A model generated the notes under the pieces. It saw only the letters and a list, made by a program, of their open reading frames with translations. It was not told the DNA's origin and searched no databases. Below are positions 1 through 7,345 of a stretch of DNA of 23,886 nucleotides, piece by piece. The stretch's first letter is position 1. The number at the start of each line of letters is the position of its first letter. Source of the stretch: a virus. A program made the translations under genes and the position numbers. Location: positions 1 to 23,886 of IMG/VR virus record IMGVR_UViG_3300005860_000066; one strand, given 5' to 3'.

Positions 1-1065
1 CAACCATTTTCAATAAAAATAGGAAATAAATGGATTCCTATGGCATATTTTGGACCTATAGGAATAGCATTAGCAATGCCAGGAGCAATAGAAACAGCAA
101 TAGAAATGGCAGGAACAAAAAGAACAAAACCAGAACAAATTGCAACTGCAATAGAACTTACAGCAATAAATACAATGCAATTTTTAAGCACACACGTTCC
201 ATTAGATCAATGGTTTTTATTTAGCGATTTAATGGGAGGAAAATCAATAGACCAATTACCAGCAGATTTGGCATTTATAGGAGGACAATTTATTCCTTAT
301 CAAGCATTTTTGAGATATATAGCAAGATTAGCAGATCCTGTTTTAAGAGAAACAGGAGTAGGAATTCAAGCATTTATAAATACATTGAAGAAACAAATTC
401 CTTGGATGAGTAGGAGCGTAGACCCAGTTTTAAATCCAGAAGGAACACCCGTGACATTAACATTGGGACAAAGAGCAGCACCATATAGATATGGAGAAAA
501 TATAGCAACTTGGGATGAAGTTTATAATCAGCAATATAAACAATATCTTCAGCGAAAGGCAATTTTAGAACAAATGAAAAAAGCAACAGAAGAATTACCA
601 CAAGATGTTAAAAAACTTATAGAAGAAGAAAAAAATACAAAACTTATAGCATTGAAATATCTTACAGAAATTGATAATATGAAAAAGCAAGGAAAAACAA
701 AGGAAGAAATAAAAGAATGGATTAAAACAGAATTGATGAAAGAATTAGAAAAACTTCCCAATGGTGATAAAGTTTTGCAAAAGATGTTAAGCATTAGAGA
801 AGAACAAAAATTAAATCTAAAATTACCAGAAGGATTTACAATGAGTATGAAACATTGGAAGGTAAGAGACAGAGCAGTTTATATTCTTTATTGGATTGAA
901 CAAGCAAAGAAAGCAGGAATGAGTAAAGAAGAAAGAAAAGCAGTATTAAAGAAACTTGGAGAAGTAGGAATTTTAACAGATAATGTTTTAGAAGAGGCAT
1001 TAAAAATGAAAAAGATACAAAAGAAAATGGAACAGTCGGAATTAACAACAGTTGAAAGCAAATGA
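1..1065 (+). CDS. C-terminal part of a large virion protein, LPD38-like (5' truncated by window)
   Basis: The frame is open from base 1, so the gene starts upstream of the window; the ATG at 40 is probably an internal methionine. The first visible residues (KIGNKWIPMAYFGPIGIA) resemble the IGDKW-x-Y-x-x-x-x-PLG core of large polyvalent protein-associated domain 38. That domain occurs near the C-terminus of very large phage proteins thought to be injected with the genome. A hydrophobic stretch with GGQFIPYQAFLRYIA and a P-W-M-S-R-S-V-D-P-x-L-x-P-x-G-T-P segment follows, also like that family. The last half is lysine- and glutamate-rich helix and likely coiled coil. The stop overlaps the next start (ATGA). 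The family call is from memory of motif shape, so it is moderate; a structural role is likely from its place before the fibre gene. Confidence 0.5.
   Translation, partial: QPFSIKIGNKWIPMAYFGPIGIALAMPGAIETAIEMAGTKRTKPEQIATAIELTAINTMQFLSTHVPLDQWFLFSDLMGGKSIDQLPADLAFIGGQFIPYQAFLRYIARLADPVLRETGVGIQAFINTLKKQIPWMSRSVDPVLNPEGTPVTLTLGQRAAPYRYGENIATWDEVYNQQYKQYLQRKAILEQMKKATEELPQDVKKLIEEEKNTKLIALKYLTEIDNMKKQGKTKEEIKEWIKTELMKELEKLPNGDKVLQKMLSIREEQKLNLKLPEGFTMSMKHWKVRDRAVYILYWIEQAKKAGMSKEERKAVLKKLGEVGILTDNVLEEALKMKKIQKKMEQSELTTVESK
1035..1045 (+). promoter_or_regulatory. Start motif GTCGGAATTAA for the ATP-grasp gene
   Basis: The element ends 16 nt before ATG 1062 and lies within the C-terminal codons of the preceding gene, where it dictates the residues SEL. 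Confidence 0.75.
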
Positions 1066-2585
1066 AGTATGCTGTATTTACATACGATGGTCATGGCCTC
1101 CCAATTGCATATAAGCTCCTTTTAGAAGGAAATGATGTTATAGTTGGACAAGCAGAAAAATTAGAACATATGCCAGAAGAAGAGGAAGAAACAAAGAAAA
1201 GAAGACTATCACTTTATGATGGAATGATAGAAAAAGTTAGTGCTGATAAATTATTGGAAATATTGAGAAAAGAAAAAAAAGAAGATTGGTTTGTAATTGG
1301 AGATTTTAATTATGTTTATCCATATACGGAAAAAGTTAAGAAAATGGGTTTTAGGGGATTATTGCCAACAAGAGAAGATTTTGAATTAGAGGAGGATAGA
1401 AATAAAGCAAAAGAATATGTTTTTAAAAGATATAAAATTTTCTCACGACAAGATATTCAAGAATTTGACAAAATTAAAGATGGATTAAAGTTTTTAAAAG
1501 AAAGTGATAAGATTTATGGAATAAAAGGGAATAATCCCCAAGCACCAACATACTTTCCAATATCTAACGAAAAAGAAATTGCATATCAAGAATTGGAAGA
1601 TATAATGGTAAACAATCAAAAGTTATATGAAAGCGAAGGATTTATTTTAGAAGAAAAGATTGAAGATTTAATAGAATTCTGCCCGGAGATTGTAACCTTT
1701 GACTACGAAATTGTAGGAATGAGCATAAATATAGAGAACAAACCAATAGGAGCAGGGAACGTCGGTTTGCCAACAGGAGATTCCGCTTCATTTATTTTTT
1801 GGATAGATAAAGACGAACCAGGATTTCAAAAACTATATGAGATGTTTTTCTCTCCTGCAAGTGATAAAATTTATAGAGAGAATGAATTGGTAATATGGGA
1901 TGCTGGAACTATATACTCTCCAAGTAGAAATGCATTTTACTTTACCGAGTTTTGCAGTAATAGGATGGGTTTTTCGGCAATATTTGACGAACTTTGCACT
2001 CTTGATAGTGTTAGCGAATATTTTGAAAAAGCATTGGAAAAACAATATATTTTTGATAAGAATGTAAAGATGTTTGGATGCTCTATAAGAGTTTTCAATG
2101 AAATAAAGGATAAACAGGTTAAACATATGCCACAAAGAGATGCATTGGTGATAGCAGATAAGGAAAATAAAGATGTTTGGCTATGGGATGTTTATGAAAA
2201 GAATGGAAGGCTATATACAGCAGGATTAGACCATAATTTAGCAGTTATAACATCAGCAGATAATAATTGGAAAGTTGGATTTTATTTAGCAGACGAAATG
2301 CTTTCGGATGGGAAAACATTCGTATTTCCTGCTATGCTTTATAGAAGAGCATTTGAATTAGTAAGATGTGATTATCCACAGAATTTTGATGAAAGAATAA
2401 AATTTGTTTATAATCTTATTGGCAGGGAAATACCAGAAGAATTTGAGAAAACAGCAGAAGAAATAAAAGAATATATCATAAAGAAGAAACAAAAAGAGAA
2501 AGAAGAAGAAGAAGAAGAAGAAAAAGAAGGAAGAGAATTAACAGAAGAATTGGAGGGTTTATTAAAACAAATTGAGGAATTATAA
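1062..2585 (+). CDS. PurD-like ATP-grasp protein
   Basis: A 507-residue protein resembling phosphoribosylamine-glycine ligase (GARS/PurD) in order of elements. It has an N-terminal Rossmann-like start (YAVFTYDGHGLPIAYKLLLE) and FVIGDFNYVYPYTEKVKKMG near residue 80. An ATP-grasp A-type segment NKAKEYVFKRYKI follows, then the nucleotide-binding strand YGIKGNN around 150 and FILEEKIEDLIEF near 200 (the usual v-IEE-x-l-x-G-x-E). Next is a catalytic-core region with GAGNVGLPTGDS near 235. The last 60 residues are a lysine/glutamate tail encoded by (GAA/GAG) runs. Known ATP-grasp enzymes join a carboxylate to an amine using ATP. Here the gene lies between virion-protein genes, with no purine genes nearby, so de novo purine synthesis is unlikely; the substrate cannot be read from the sequence. 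Start ATG 1062 overlaps the upstream stop and has the start motif. Confidence 0.6.
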   Translation: MKYAVFTYDGHGLPIAYKLLLEGNDVIVGQAEKLEHMPEEEEETKKRRLSLYDGMIEKVSADKLLEILRKEKKEDWFVIGDFNYVYPYTEKVKKMGFRGLLPTREDFELEEDRNKAKEYVFKRYKIFSRQDIQEFDKIKDGLKFLKESDKIYGIKGNNPQAPTYFPISNEKEIAYQELEDIMVNNQKLYESEGFILEEKIEDLIEFCPEIVTFDYEIVGMSINIENKPIGAGNVGLPTGDSASFIFWIDKDEPGFQKLYEMFFSPASDKIYRENELVIWDAGTIYSPSRNAFYFTEFCSNRMGFSAIFDELCTLDSVSEYFEKALEKQYIFDKNVKMFGCSIRVFNEIKDKQVKHMPQRDALVIADKENKDVWLWDVYEKNGRLYTAGLDHNLAVITSADNNWKVGFYLADEMLSDGKTFVFPAMLYRRAFELVRCDYPQNFDERIKFVYNLIGREIPEEFEKTAEEIKEYIIKKKQKEKEEEEEEEKEGRELTEELEGLLKQIEEL

Positions 2586-2586
2586 A

Positions 2587-4707
2587 ATGGGAAAACTTAC
2601 AAAGGCACATATAAAAGCATTGGCAAGAATAATAGAGAAAATCAAGCAATTACAGGAGCAAATAAAAGCAGTTCCTAATTTTGAAGAAACTCCTACATTT
2701 CACAGAATTATAGCAACATTAGAAAATCTAACTAATAATTTCAATTCTTTGCGAACTATTACAGAAAAAGATAGAAATGAATTAAAAGCACAAGTTTTTA
2801 ATGTTCAAAGGTCTTTAACAGAATTAGAAAATAAGATTAAAGAAAACATTAACATAGTTGTTGACAGTTTAAAACAAGAAATTGGAGAAGCAAAACTTGC
2901 TTGGGTAAAAGAAAAAGGATTTGAAAAAAGAATTCAGAAATCATTATCAGAAATTGTAAAAGATATAAAAGGGGAAATAGAAGAAATTAGAAAAGAATTA
3001 GAAAAATATGAAAAAGAATTAAGGTTTACAAAACAAGGATTATTAAGAAGTTCTGGAATTATTGGTCCATCTGCTTCGGGAGTAGAAGTTCAATTGGAGG
3101 GAGTAAAACAAGGAGTATTCTCTAAATTAAATTTTGTTCAAGGAAATAATATTTCAATAACACAATCACAAGTTTCTCCAGAGGGTAAAATAAATCTTAC
3201 ACTTGATACAAATAATTCTTCTCTTACAAATACATTTGTTCCATATACAGGAGCAACACAAGATTTAAATTTGGGAAATCGTAAACTTATTGTAGATACG
3301 AATACTTTGTATGTGGATAGTGTAAATCATAGAGTAGGTATTGGGACGACGACACCACAGAATAAATTAGAAGTCATCCAACAAAGTGGAGGTGGTAGTG
3401 CTGTTCTTTTGATTAAACCGACAGACCAAACAAATGCAAGTGCTATTTTAAGGCTACAGACGAATAATGCTGTTGGTTCTGGTGCTTCTAATTCTCATGC
3501 CGACTTACAATTTTATGATGGCACAACTATGGGTTTTCGTTTTTTGGCTACCTTTGGTAACAATCCAACAGCTCGTTATGGTGGATTTATTGCATACACA
3601 GATAGGGATGGTAACAAGTTGCCTCTAAGGTTTTTTACCACAGATGCTGGTGGTAATTTACAGACTGCTTTATTTATTCAGGCAGGACAACCAGCAGGAA
3701 CTTCTGGCAATATCGGCATTGGGACGACGAATCCTTCTCAAAAATTAACAGTTGCAGGAAACATTGGAATTCAAGCAGGAGCAAATGCTTTTATTGGTAC
3801 ATTAGATAATTATGCCTTAAGTTTGAGGACAAATAATACTGATAGGGTTTTTATTACAAACACTGGCAACGTCGGCATCGGGACGACGAATCCTTCTCAA
3901 AAGTTTCATCTCTATGGCGGAACAGCATATTTAGAGTATCGAGGAACTGATATTGGAGGGCATGGTTTAGACCAATATCTTACCAGAAGCATTACTACGT
4001 CTGGGACATATTACTCACGAGGACTTTCATGTAGAGCTCATAAATATGTAGCATCTGGTGTTACTGACAGCGGATACATTGTTGGATTTTGGGGGCAAGC
4101 ATTTGCTGGGGTAGAGGGAACACACGCTGGCACATTAGCATCTGTTTATGGAGGTAATATTTCGGCAGGCATTTATGGCACAGGGCATACGGGAACAGTC
4201 GGTAACGCCTATGTTCTAAATTTGACACCCTTCGCTCAAAGTGGCACAATTACTAATTTATTTACTCTTTATTTAGGATCACTTTTAACCGGGGGGACAG
4301 TAACGAACTATTGGGGAATATATCAAGCAGATACTGCTGCTACGAATTATTTTGCAGGTAAAATGGGTATCAGAATAGCAACACCCCACAGTACACTTCA
4401 TATCAATGGTTCAATTGCCACAGCATTAGTTAATAAAACTGCGGCTTATACGCTTACTGCTTCTGATAGTATTGTTACTTGTGATGCTAGTGCTGGGGCT
4501 TTTACCATTAGCCTACCAACGGCTTCAGGGATTGCTGGTAGACAATATACCATTAAAAAAATAGATAGTTCTGCTAACGCAATAACTATACAGCCATACG
4601 GCACAGAAACAATAGATGGTGCAGCAACTTATACTTTGTCTGCTCAATGGAAATATGTCACCATTGTTTCCAACGGAACTAATTGGTTAATTGTATCAGC
4701 AAATTAA
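2587..4707 (+). CDS. Tail fibre / receptor-binding protein with GIGTT repeats
   Basis: A 706-residue fibre-like protein. Residues 1 to about 150 are charged helical coiled coil, likely the trimeric virion-proximal shaft. A junction (GVKQGVFSKLNFVQGNNISIT) then leads to a glycine/threonine/asparagine-rich beta region. Three copies of the GIGTTxPxxKL motif lie near residues 251, 376 and 430; this repeat is common in tail spikes and trimeric fibres. The C-terminus (TIKKIDSSANAITIQPYG through NWLIVSAN) resembles fibre-tip domains. I see no S74 chaperone Ser-Lys dyad. Codon use changes inside the gene: the shaft is AT-rich with AGA and GAA, while the distal part uses GGC, ACG and TCT more, which suggests exchange of the tip. 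I chose ATG 2587, one base after the upstream stop, over the in-frame TTG at 2572. The receptor is unknown. Confidence 0.8.
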   Translation: MGKLTKAHIKALARIIEKIKQLQEQIKAVPNFEETPTFHRIIATLENLTNNFNSLRTITEKDRNELKAQVFNVQRSLTELENKIKENINIVVDSLKQEIGEAKLAWVKEKGFEKRIQKSLSEIVKDIKGEIEEIRKELEKYEKELRFTKQGLLRSSGIIGPSASGVEVQLEGVKQGVFSKLNFVQGNNISITQSQVSPEGKINLTLDTNNSSLTNTFVPYTGATQDLNLGNRKLIVDTNTLYVDSVNHRVGIGTTTPQNKLEVIQQSGGGSAVLLIKPTDQTNASAILRLQTNNAVGSGASNSHADLQFYDGTTMGFRFLATFGNNPTARYGGFIAYTDRDGNKLPLRFFTTDAGGNLQTALFIQAGQPAGTSGNIGIGTTNPSQKLTVAGNIGIQAGANAFIGTLDNYALSLRTNNTDRVFITNTGNVGIGTTNPSQKFHLYGGTAYLEYRGTDIGGHGLDQYLTRSITTSGTYYSRGLSCRAHKYVASGVTDSGYIVGFWGQAFAGVEGTHAGTLASVYGGNISAGIYGTGHTGTVGNAYVLNLTPFAQSGTITNLFTLYLGSLLTGGTVTNYWGIYQADTAATNYFAGKMGIRIATPHSTLHINGSIATALVNKTAAYTLTASDSIVTCDASAGAFTISLPTASGIAGRQYTIKKIDSSANAITIQPYGTETIDGAATYTLSAQWKYVTIVSNGTNWLIVSAN

Positions 4708-4709
4708 AG

Positions 4710-4721
4710 GTCGTAAAATAA
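4710..4721 (+). promoter_or_regulatory. Degenerate start motif GTCGTAAAATAA
   Basis: It follows the fibre stop directly. The ATTAA half is altered to AATAA and the gap to ATG 4743 is 21 nt, longer than normal, so it is a weak example. Confidence 0.35.
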
Positions 4722-4742
4722 GCAATAAGTAATGAAATAAAA

Positions 4743-4898
4743 ATGAGTAAAATCTACTTGACAAAAGAAGAAATTCAAATTATAATTCAAATTATAGAGA
4801 ATACAACAGCAAATGTTAAGCAAACAGAAGAAATTTTATTGCCATTATTGACAAAATTAAGGCAAATGCTTATAGAAGAAAATGGAGACAAAACTTAA
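4743..4898 (+). CDS. Small helical protein, 51 aa, unknown
   Basis: An ATG-initiated frame encoding MSKIYLTKEEIQIIIQIIEN at its start and ending in EENGDKT. It is mostly helical with an isoleucine-rich amphipathic stretch at residues 11-18 and a second helix (ILLPLLTKLRQML) at 31-43. It overlaps the next gene by 17 nt in another frame, the dense packing seen across the window. A near-perfect promoter lies inside it, so part of this sequence may be selected as DNA and coding is less certain. I recognise no family. Confidence 0.45.
   Translation: MSKIYLTKEEIQIIIQIIENTTANVKQTEEILLPLLTKLRQMLIEENGDKT
4758..4786 (+). promoter_or_regulatory. Consensus sigma70-type promoter ahead of the lysis genes
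   Basis: TTGACA at 4758-4763 and TATAAT at 4781-4786, separated by exactly 17 nt; the start of transcription would be near 4793. It lies inside the 51-aa frame and points toward the endolysin and holin, so it could uncouple lysis from structural transcription. Confidence 0.65.
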
Positions 4899-5145
4899 GG
4901 AAAAAGCAGAATTATTACTTGATTTTTTTGGATTTGACAAAAGTAAAGTTGAAATAAATACTGAATTTAAACCTGCAAAGGGCTTTAATATAACTTTTTC
5001 TACAAAGGATGAGCAATTTATAAAAAAATTGGTCGGGAAAAGGGGAAATATGGCTAATCTATTTAGAAGAAACTTCAAAAAATTAGGAATTATTAATGGA
5101 TGCAACATAAATTTTTATGTGCTTCCATTAAAACAAAATGGTTAA
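4882..5145 (+). CDS. Small KH-like protein, 87 aa
   Basis: The protein has an N-terminal helix (ETKLKEKAELLLDFFGF), a beta strand pair (KVEINTEFKPAKGFNITFST), and then EQFIKKLVGKRGNMANLFRRNFKKLG. The segment LVGKRGNMANLFRRNF looks like the helix-GxxG-helix of KH RNA-binding domains (I-G-K-R-G-x-x-x-x-x-L), with GKRG at about residues 52-55. A final strand (NINFYVLPLK) would complete a minimal KH fold. Known KH domains bind single-stranded RNA or DNA. It is shorter than most KH proteins and the call rests on one motif, so confidence is modest. An RNA-binding protein is of interest given the RNA elements in this genome, but no link is shown. It overlaps its neighbours at both ends. Confidence 0.5.
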   Translation: METKLKEKAELLLDFFGFDKSKVEINTEFKPAKGFNITFSTKDEQFIKKLVGKRGNMANLFRRNFKKLGIINGCNINFYVLPLKQNG

Positions 5146-5257
5146 ACCAACATATTCCGAAGAAGAAGACATAGAGGAATATCCTGATGTAGATGAAGAA
5201 GAAATGAAGGAACTTGAAGAAGATGAAGAATTAAGTGAATGGGATTTAATGTTTTAA
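5138..5257 (+). CDS. Very acidic 39-aa peptide
   Basis: ATG 5138 overlaps the end of the upstream gene in another frame and the frame closes at 5257, six bases before the endolysin start. It reads MVKPTYSEEEDIEEYPDV at its start and SEWDLMF at its end, with Asp/Glu making up about half of the residues and no structural cysteine. The acidity and size recall DNA-mimic or small regulatory phage proteins, but nothing in the sequence proves that. Tight packing between two genes, with no other use of the interval, supports coding. No start motif is present. Confidence 0.45.
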   Translation: MVKPTYSEEEDIEEYPDVDEEEMKELEEDEELSEWDLMF

Positions 5258-5263
5258 GATAAA

Positions 5264-6304
5264 ATGAGTATTTTAACAAGATTTTTTAGAAAACAAGAAT
5301 TTGGCACAGGTTGGCTTGGAGATGAGAAAGAAACATTAGATGAAAGGAATTATCATACTGAAGAAATTTTTAAAGCATATCCTACTCCTACTTGGACAGA
5401 GAAAAAACCATCTGAATGGAGAAGATTTTTACCTATTAGAAATCAAAATGGGTCAGGAGGTTGTGTATCTTTTGCAACTGCTCTTGCCTTAGGAGTTGAA
5501 AACTTTTTAGAAGAGAATAAATTTGAGGTTTTATCAGCAAGATTTATCTATTCAAGAGGATATGTTGCAGAAGCAGGAGGAGGAATGTATTATTTGAATG
5601 CTTTAGAAATTGCAAGAAAAGAAGGAAGTTGTTTAGAACAACAAATGCCATCTGATGGTTTAAATGAAGAACAAATGAGAGTAAGAGATGATACACCAAA
5701 CGAAAGATGGGTTGCTCAAATCTATAAAGCAAATTCTTATATTTTCTTGCCAATGGACATTGATATATGGGCAGGAATTCTACAATCTACTAACAAGGCT
5801 TTATTAGCAGGTGTAAGATTTAATTCAGGAGGATTTTCTAATCCAGAAGTTGTTTTAAATAAAGAAGGGCAATATGGACACGCAATTAATATAGTTGATG
5901 CTACACTTTATAAAGGTAAGAAAGCATTAGTTTTTCAACATGCTTGGTCAGAAAAATGGGGATATAATGGATTAGGAGTTATTACAGAAGACCAATTTAA
6001 AAATGGAGTAATTTTAGGAGCATACTTAATAGATTTTAAATATCAACCACAAACTGCAAATAAACCTAAATTAGCAATAATGGCTCAATCATTAAAAATG
6101 GGTAGTAGGGGGATGGATGTTGTTAAATTACAAGTAGGCCTACAATGGCTTGGATATTTCCCAGCAGAACAAGATTGCACAGGATATTATGGAGGAATTA
6201 CAAGACAAGCAGTAAGAGAATTCCAAAAAGCATATGGATTACCAATTACAGGTATAGCAGATTTAAATACCATTCAAAAGTTTAATGAAATATTTGCAAA
6301 ATAG
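5264..6304 (+). CDS. Endolysin: papain-like cysteine peptidase with C-terminal PG-binding domain
   Basis: A 346-residue protein with two domains. Residues about 50-260 match the C1/papain-like fold: Q61 (oxyanion) and C67 in IRNQNGSGGCVSFATA, then H206 in QYGHAINIVDA, then the W-x-x-x-W-G-x-x-G block at FQHAWSEKWGYNGLG. In classical papains that block reads N-S-W-G and the Asn completes the triad; here the aligned residue is H226, so the third position is changed. Residues about 275-345 form a PG_binding_1 domain (LKMGSRGMDVVKLQVGLQWL, then TRQAVREFQKAYGL). The likely role is cleavage of cell-wall peptides at lysis. The neighbouring holin fits a lysis cassette. It has no signal peptide, so it would need the holin for release. 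An alternative is a virion-borne wall hydrolase. Confidence 0.8.
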   Translation: MSILTRFFRKQEFGTGWLGDEKETLDERNYHTEEIFKAYPTPTWTEKKPSEWRRFLPIRNQNGSGGCVSFATALALGVENFLEENKFEVLSARFIYSRGYVAEAGGGMYYLNALEIARKEGSCLEQQMPSDGLNEEQMRVRDDTPNERWVAQIYKANSYIFLPMDIDIWAGILQSTNKALLAGVRFNSGGFSNPEVVLNKEGQYGHAINIVDATLYKGKKALVFQHAWSEKWGYNGLGVITEDQFKNGVILGAYLIDFKYQPQTANKPKLAIMAQSLKMGSRGMDVVKLQVGLQWLGYFPAEQDCTGYYGGITRQAVREFQKAYGLPITGIADLNTIQKFNEIFAK

Positions 6305-6315
6305 GTCGTAATTAA
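6305..6315 (+). promoter_or_regulatory. Start motif GTCGTAATTAA for the holin
   Basis: It begins one base after the endolysin stop TAG and ends 15 nt before ATG 6331. No Shine-Dalgarno sequence is present. Confidence 0.8.
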
Positions 6316-6330
6316 AAAATATTAACAAAA

Positions 6331-6633
6331 ATGGCTGCAACAGCAGCAACAACAACATTGCCAATAGTAGCAAGCACAGATCCTTGGGTTAATTTGGTTG
6401 GTATAGTTTTGGTAATTGTAATTGTTAATATCGTAAAGAGATTAGTAAAGGATACTTTATCAGAAAGAGCAAAAGATATAGTTTATCCAATCTTATCTGC
6501 AGTTTTAGTAGGTTTGGGAATGGGTTTAGGAGTATTTGATACATCAAATATCAGTAATGTTATAGCATATCTTGTTGCTCCATCAGGTTTATGGATAACA
6601 GTCAATAAAGTTTTTGGCTTAAGGAAAAAATAG
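6331..6633 (+). CDS. Holin-like membrane protein
   Basis: A 100-residue protein with three hydrophobic segments at about 19-37 (WVNLVGIVLVIVIVNIV), 50-69 (IVYPILSAVLVGLGMGLGVF) and 76-92 (NVIAYLVAPSGLWITV). They are separated by short charged turns (KRLVKDTLSERAKD) and the protein ends in the basic tail GLRKK. Size, topology and position right after the endolysin fit a phage holin, which permeabilises the inner membrane at lysis. No specific holin family is recognised. The start is set by the motif at 6305 and by the alanine/threonine-rich N-terminus. Confidence 0.75.
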   Translation: MAATAATTTLPIVASTDPWVNLVGIVLVIVIVNIVKRLVKDTLSERAKDIVYPILSAVLVGLGMGLGVFDTSNISNVIAYLVAPSGLWITVNKVFGLRKK

Positions 6634-6643
6634 TCGTAATTAA
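6633..6643 (+). promoter_or_regulatory. Start motif GTCGTAATTAA for a 14-aa peptide
   Basis: Its first G is the last base of the holin stop TAG. It ends 15 nt before ATG 6659 and is the main evidence that the tiny frame there is translated. Confidence 0.75.
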
Positions 6644-6658
6644 CTAATTCTATCACAA

Positions 6659-6703
6659 ATGGCAAAGAAAAAGGTTAAAAAAGCAAAGAAAAGAGGAAGA
6701 TAA
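6659..6703 (+). CDS. 14-residue polybasic micropeptide
   Basis: The frame encodes MAKKKVKKAKKRGR and stop. Ten of 14 residues are Lys or Arg. A full start motif lies 15 nt upstream, the same distance as for the long genes, so I call it a gene despite its size. The composition suggests nucleic-acid or membrane-surface binding, for example DNA compaction or help in lysis; neither is shown. It closes the lysis block just before the next promoter. Confidence 0.55.
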   Translation: MAKKKVKKAKKRGR

Positions 6704-6728
6704 TTCACAAGTTATTAACAATTTAGAT

Positions 6729-6757
6729 TTGCTTTTTGATTTTGTTTTTTGTATAAT
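6729..6757 (+). promoter_or_regulatory. Promoter for the structured RNA
   Basis: TTGCTT at 6729-6734, 17 nt, TATAAT at 6752-6757. The predicted transcription start is near 6764, just ahead of the GC-rich hairpin region. Confidence 0.7.
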
Positions 6758-6763
6758 GTAAGT

Positions 6764-6899
6764 ATCCTTATTGTGCCTTATCCGGGCTCCTTGTGAGTAC
6801 TGGATAAGGAGAAGGGTCGGGCAATTAAGCGCAATAGGACAGGAGGAGACGCCCCGCGCCGACCAAATTATCCTCCTGTCCCGCGGGGCTTTTTCTTTT
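6764..6899 (+). ncRNA. Structured GC-rich RNA or leader with interleaved stems, about 135 nt
   Basis: This island is clearly richer in G and C than its surroundings and sits between a promoter and a U-tract. A 5' hairpin pairs CCTTATCC (6776-6783) with GGATAAGG (6802-6809). A start-like motif GTCGGGCAATTAA follows at 6816-6828, but no ATG follows at the usual distance. Four segments then alternate: A 6837-6847 (GGACAGGAGGA) pairs perfectly with A' 6871-6881, and B 6851-6858 (GCCCCGCG) pairs perfectly with B' 6882-6889. Because A' and B' touch, both full stems can hardly form together, so it looks like a switch: B-B' plus the U-tract terminates and A-A' blocks that. GGTCGG (6815-6820) can also pair with CCGACC (6859-6864). 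An open frame crosses the region but starts with no ATG of its own; I treat it as non-coding. Confidence 0.65.
6851..6899 (+). terminator. Intrinsic terminator with a 23-nt loop
   Basis: GCCCCGCG (6851-6858) pairs with CGCGGGGC (6882-6889), followed by TTTTTCTTTT. The loop contains the 3' strand of the competing stem, so termination may be conditional. Confidence 0.7.
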
Positions 6900-6908
6900 A
6901 AAAGCAAA

Positions 6909-7151
6909 ATGATACAGATTATTAAAGAGATACTTGCCTTCGGTTCTGCTTTTATAATCATTGATTGGTTTATAAAAACTTCTTGGGAATACTATAAAAA
7001 GTTTCAAAATAGAGAATGGTATTATGGATTTAAGGGAATGTTTTGTCAGATGATAATTTTGTTAATTCAATTTTTATTTAGCATAGGCGTTATAATAGTA
7101 GCAATGATAGCATCTGGAATAGATGTTAGCATTGACAGCATTATAAAATGA
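6909..7151 (+). CDS. Small two-helix membrane protein, 80 aa
   Basis: Starts MIQIIKEILAFGSAFIIIDW and has hydrophobic segments at about 8-20 and 45-68 (MIILLIQFLFSIGVIIVAMI), joined by a charged, aromatic loop (KTSWEYYKKFQNREWYYGFK). I set the start at ATG 6909, 19 nt past the terminator stem; the in-frame extension upstream would run through the structured RNA. There is no start motif at normal distance and no Shine-Dalgarno site, so expression may depend on readthrough of the upstream switch. It could be an antiholin or an exclusion protein, but I cannot assign a family. Confidence 0.6.
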   Translation: MIQIIKEILAFGSAFIIIDWFIKTSWEYYKKFQNREWYYGFKGMFCQMIILLIQFLFSIGVIIVAMIASGIDVSIDSIIK

Positions 7152-7345
7152 ACATCAAAGAAGTTATTAAAATTTTAGAAAAGATTTTAGGGTATTGTGG
7201 AAAGTGGGATGAAAATGATATTATTTCTGTTCAAAAGAAAACAGGGCATTGTGTTTCTATGAAAATTAAAACCTTTATAGGGCTATTGAAAATGGAGAGT
7301 AAATTATTAAAGGAAGGTCGCATTAAAAAAACATTAAAAAAATGA
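7148..7345 (+). CDS. Hypothetical protein, 65 aa
   Basis: ATGA overlap with the upstream stop suggests translational coupling. The protein is basic (MNIKEVIKILEKILGYCGKW at the start, ending GRIKKTLKK), with two cysteines and predicted helices. I do not recognise it. It lies between a membrane protein and an HTH protein in a run of overlapping genes. Confidence 0.55.
   Translation: MNIKEVIKILEKILGYCGKWDENDIISVQKKTGHCVSMKIKTFIGLLKMESKLLKEGRIKKTLKK
7317..7326 (+). promoter_or_regulatory. Start motif GTCGCATTAA for the first HTH gene
   Basis: A short form with one variable base. It ends 15 nt before ATG 7342 and lies inside the upstream gene, encoding part of its GRIKK tail. Confidence 0.75.

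Noticed and set aside
2386-2414. TTGATG-17-TATAAT inside the ATP-grasp gene
   Set aside because: The -35 matches only four of six bases and the site is in a clearly coding AT-rich region, so chance is likely.
4848-4876. TTGACA-17-TATAGA as another promoter
   Set aside because: The -10 is poor and the start would fall at or after ATG 4882; the consensus promoter at 4758 is a better candidate.
6764-6899. tRNA or tmRNA
   Set aside because: There is no acceptor stem, T-loop GTTCGAATC or cloverleaf; the stems alternate instead.
6771-6908. Upstream extension of the frame of the 6909 gene
   Set aside because: It has no ATG, crosses a promoter-driven GC-rich hairpin region and a terminator, and encodes low-complexity, hairpin-derived residues.
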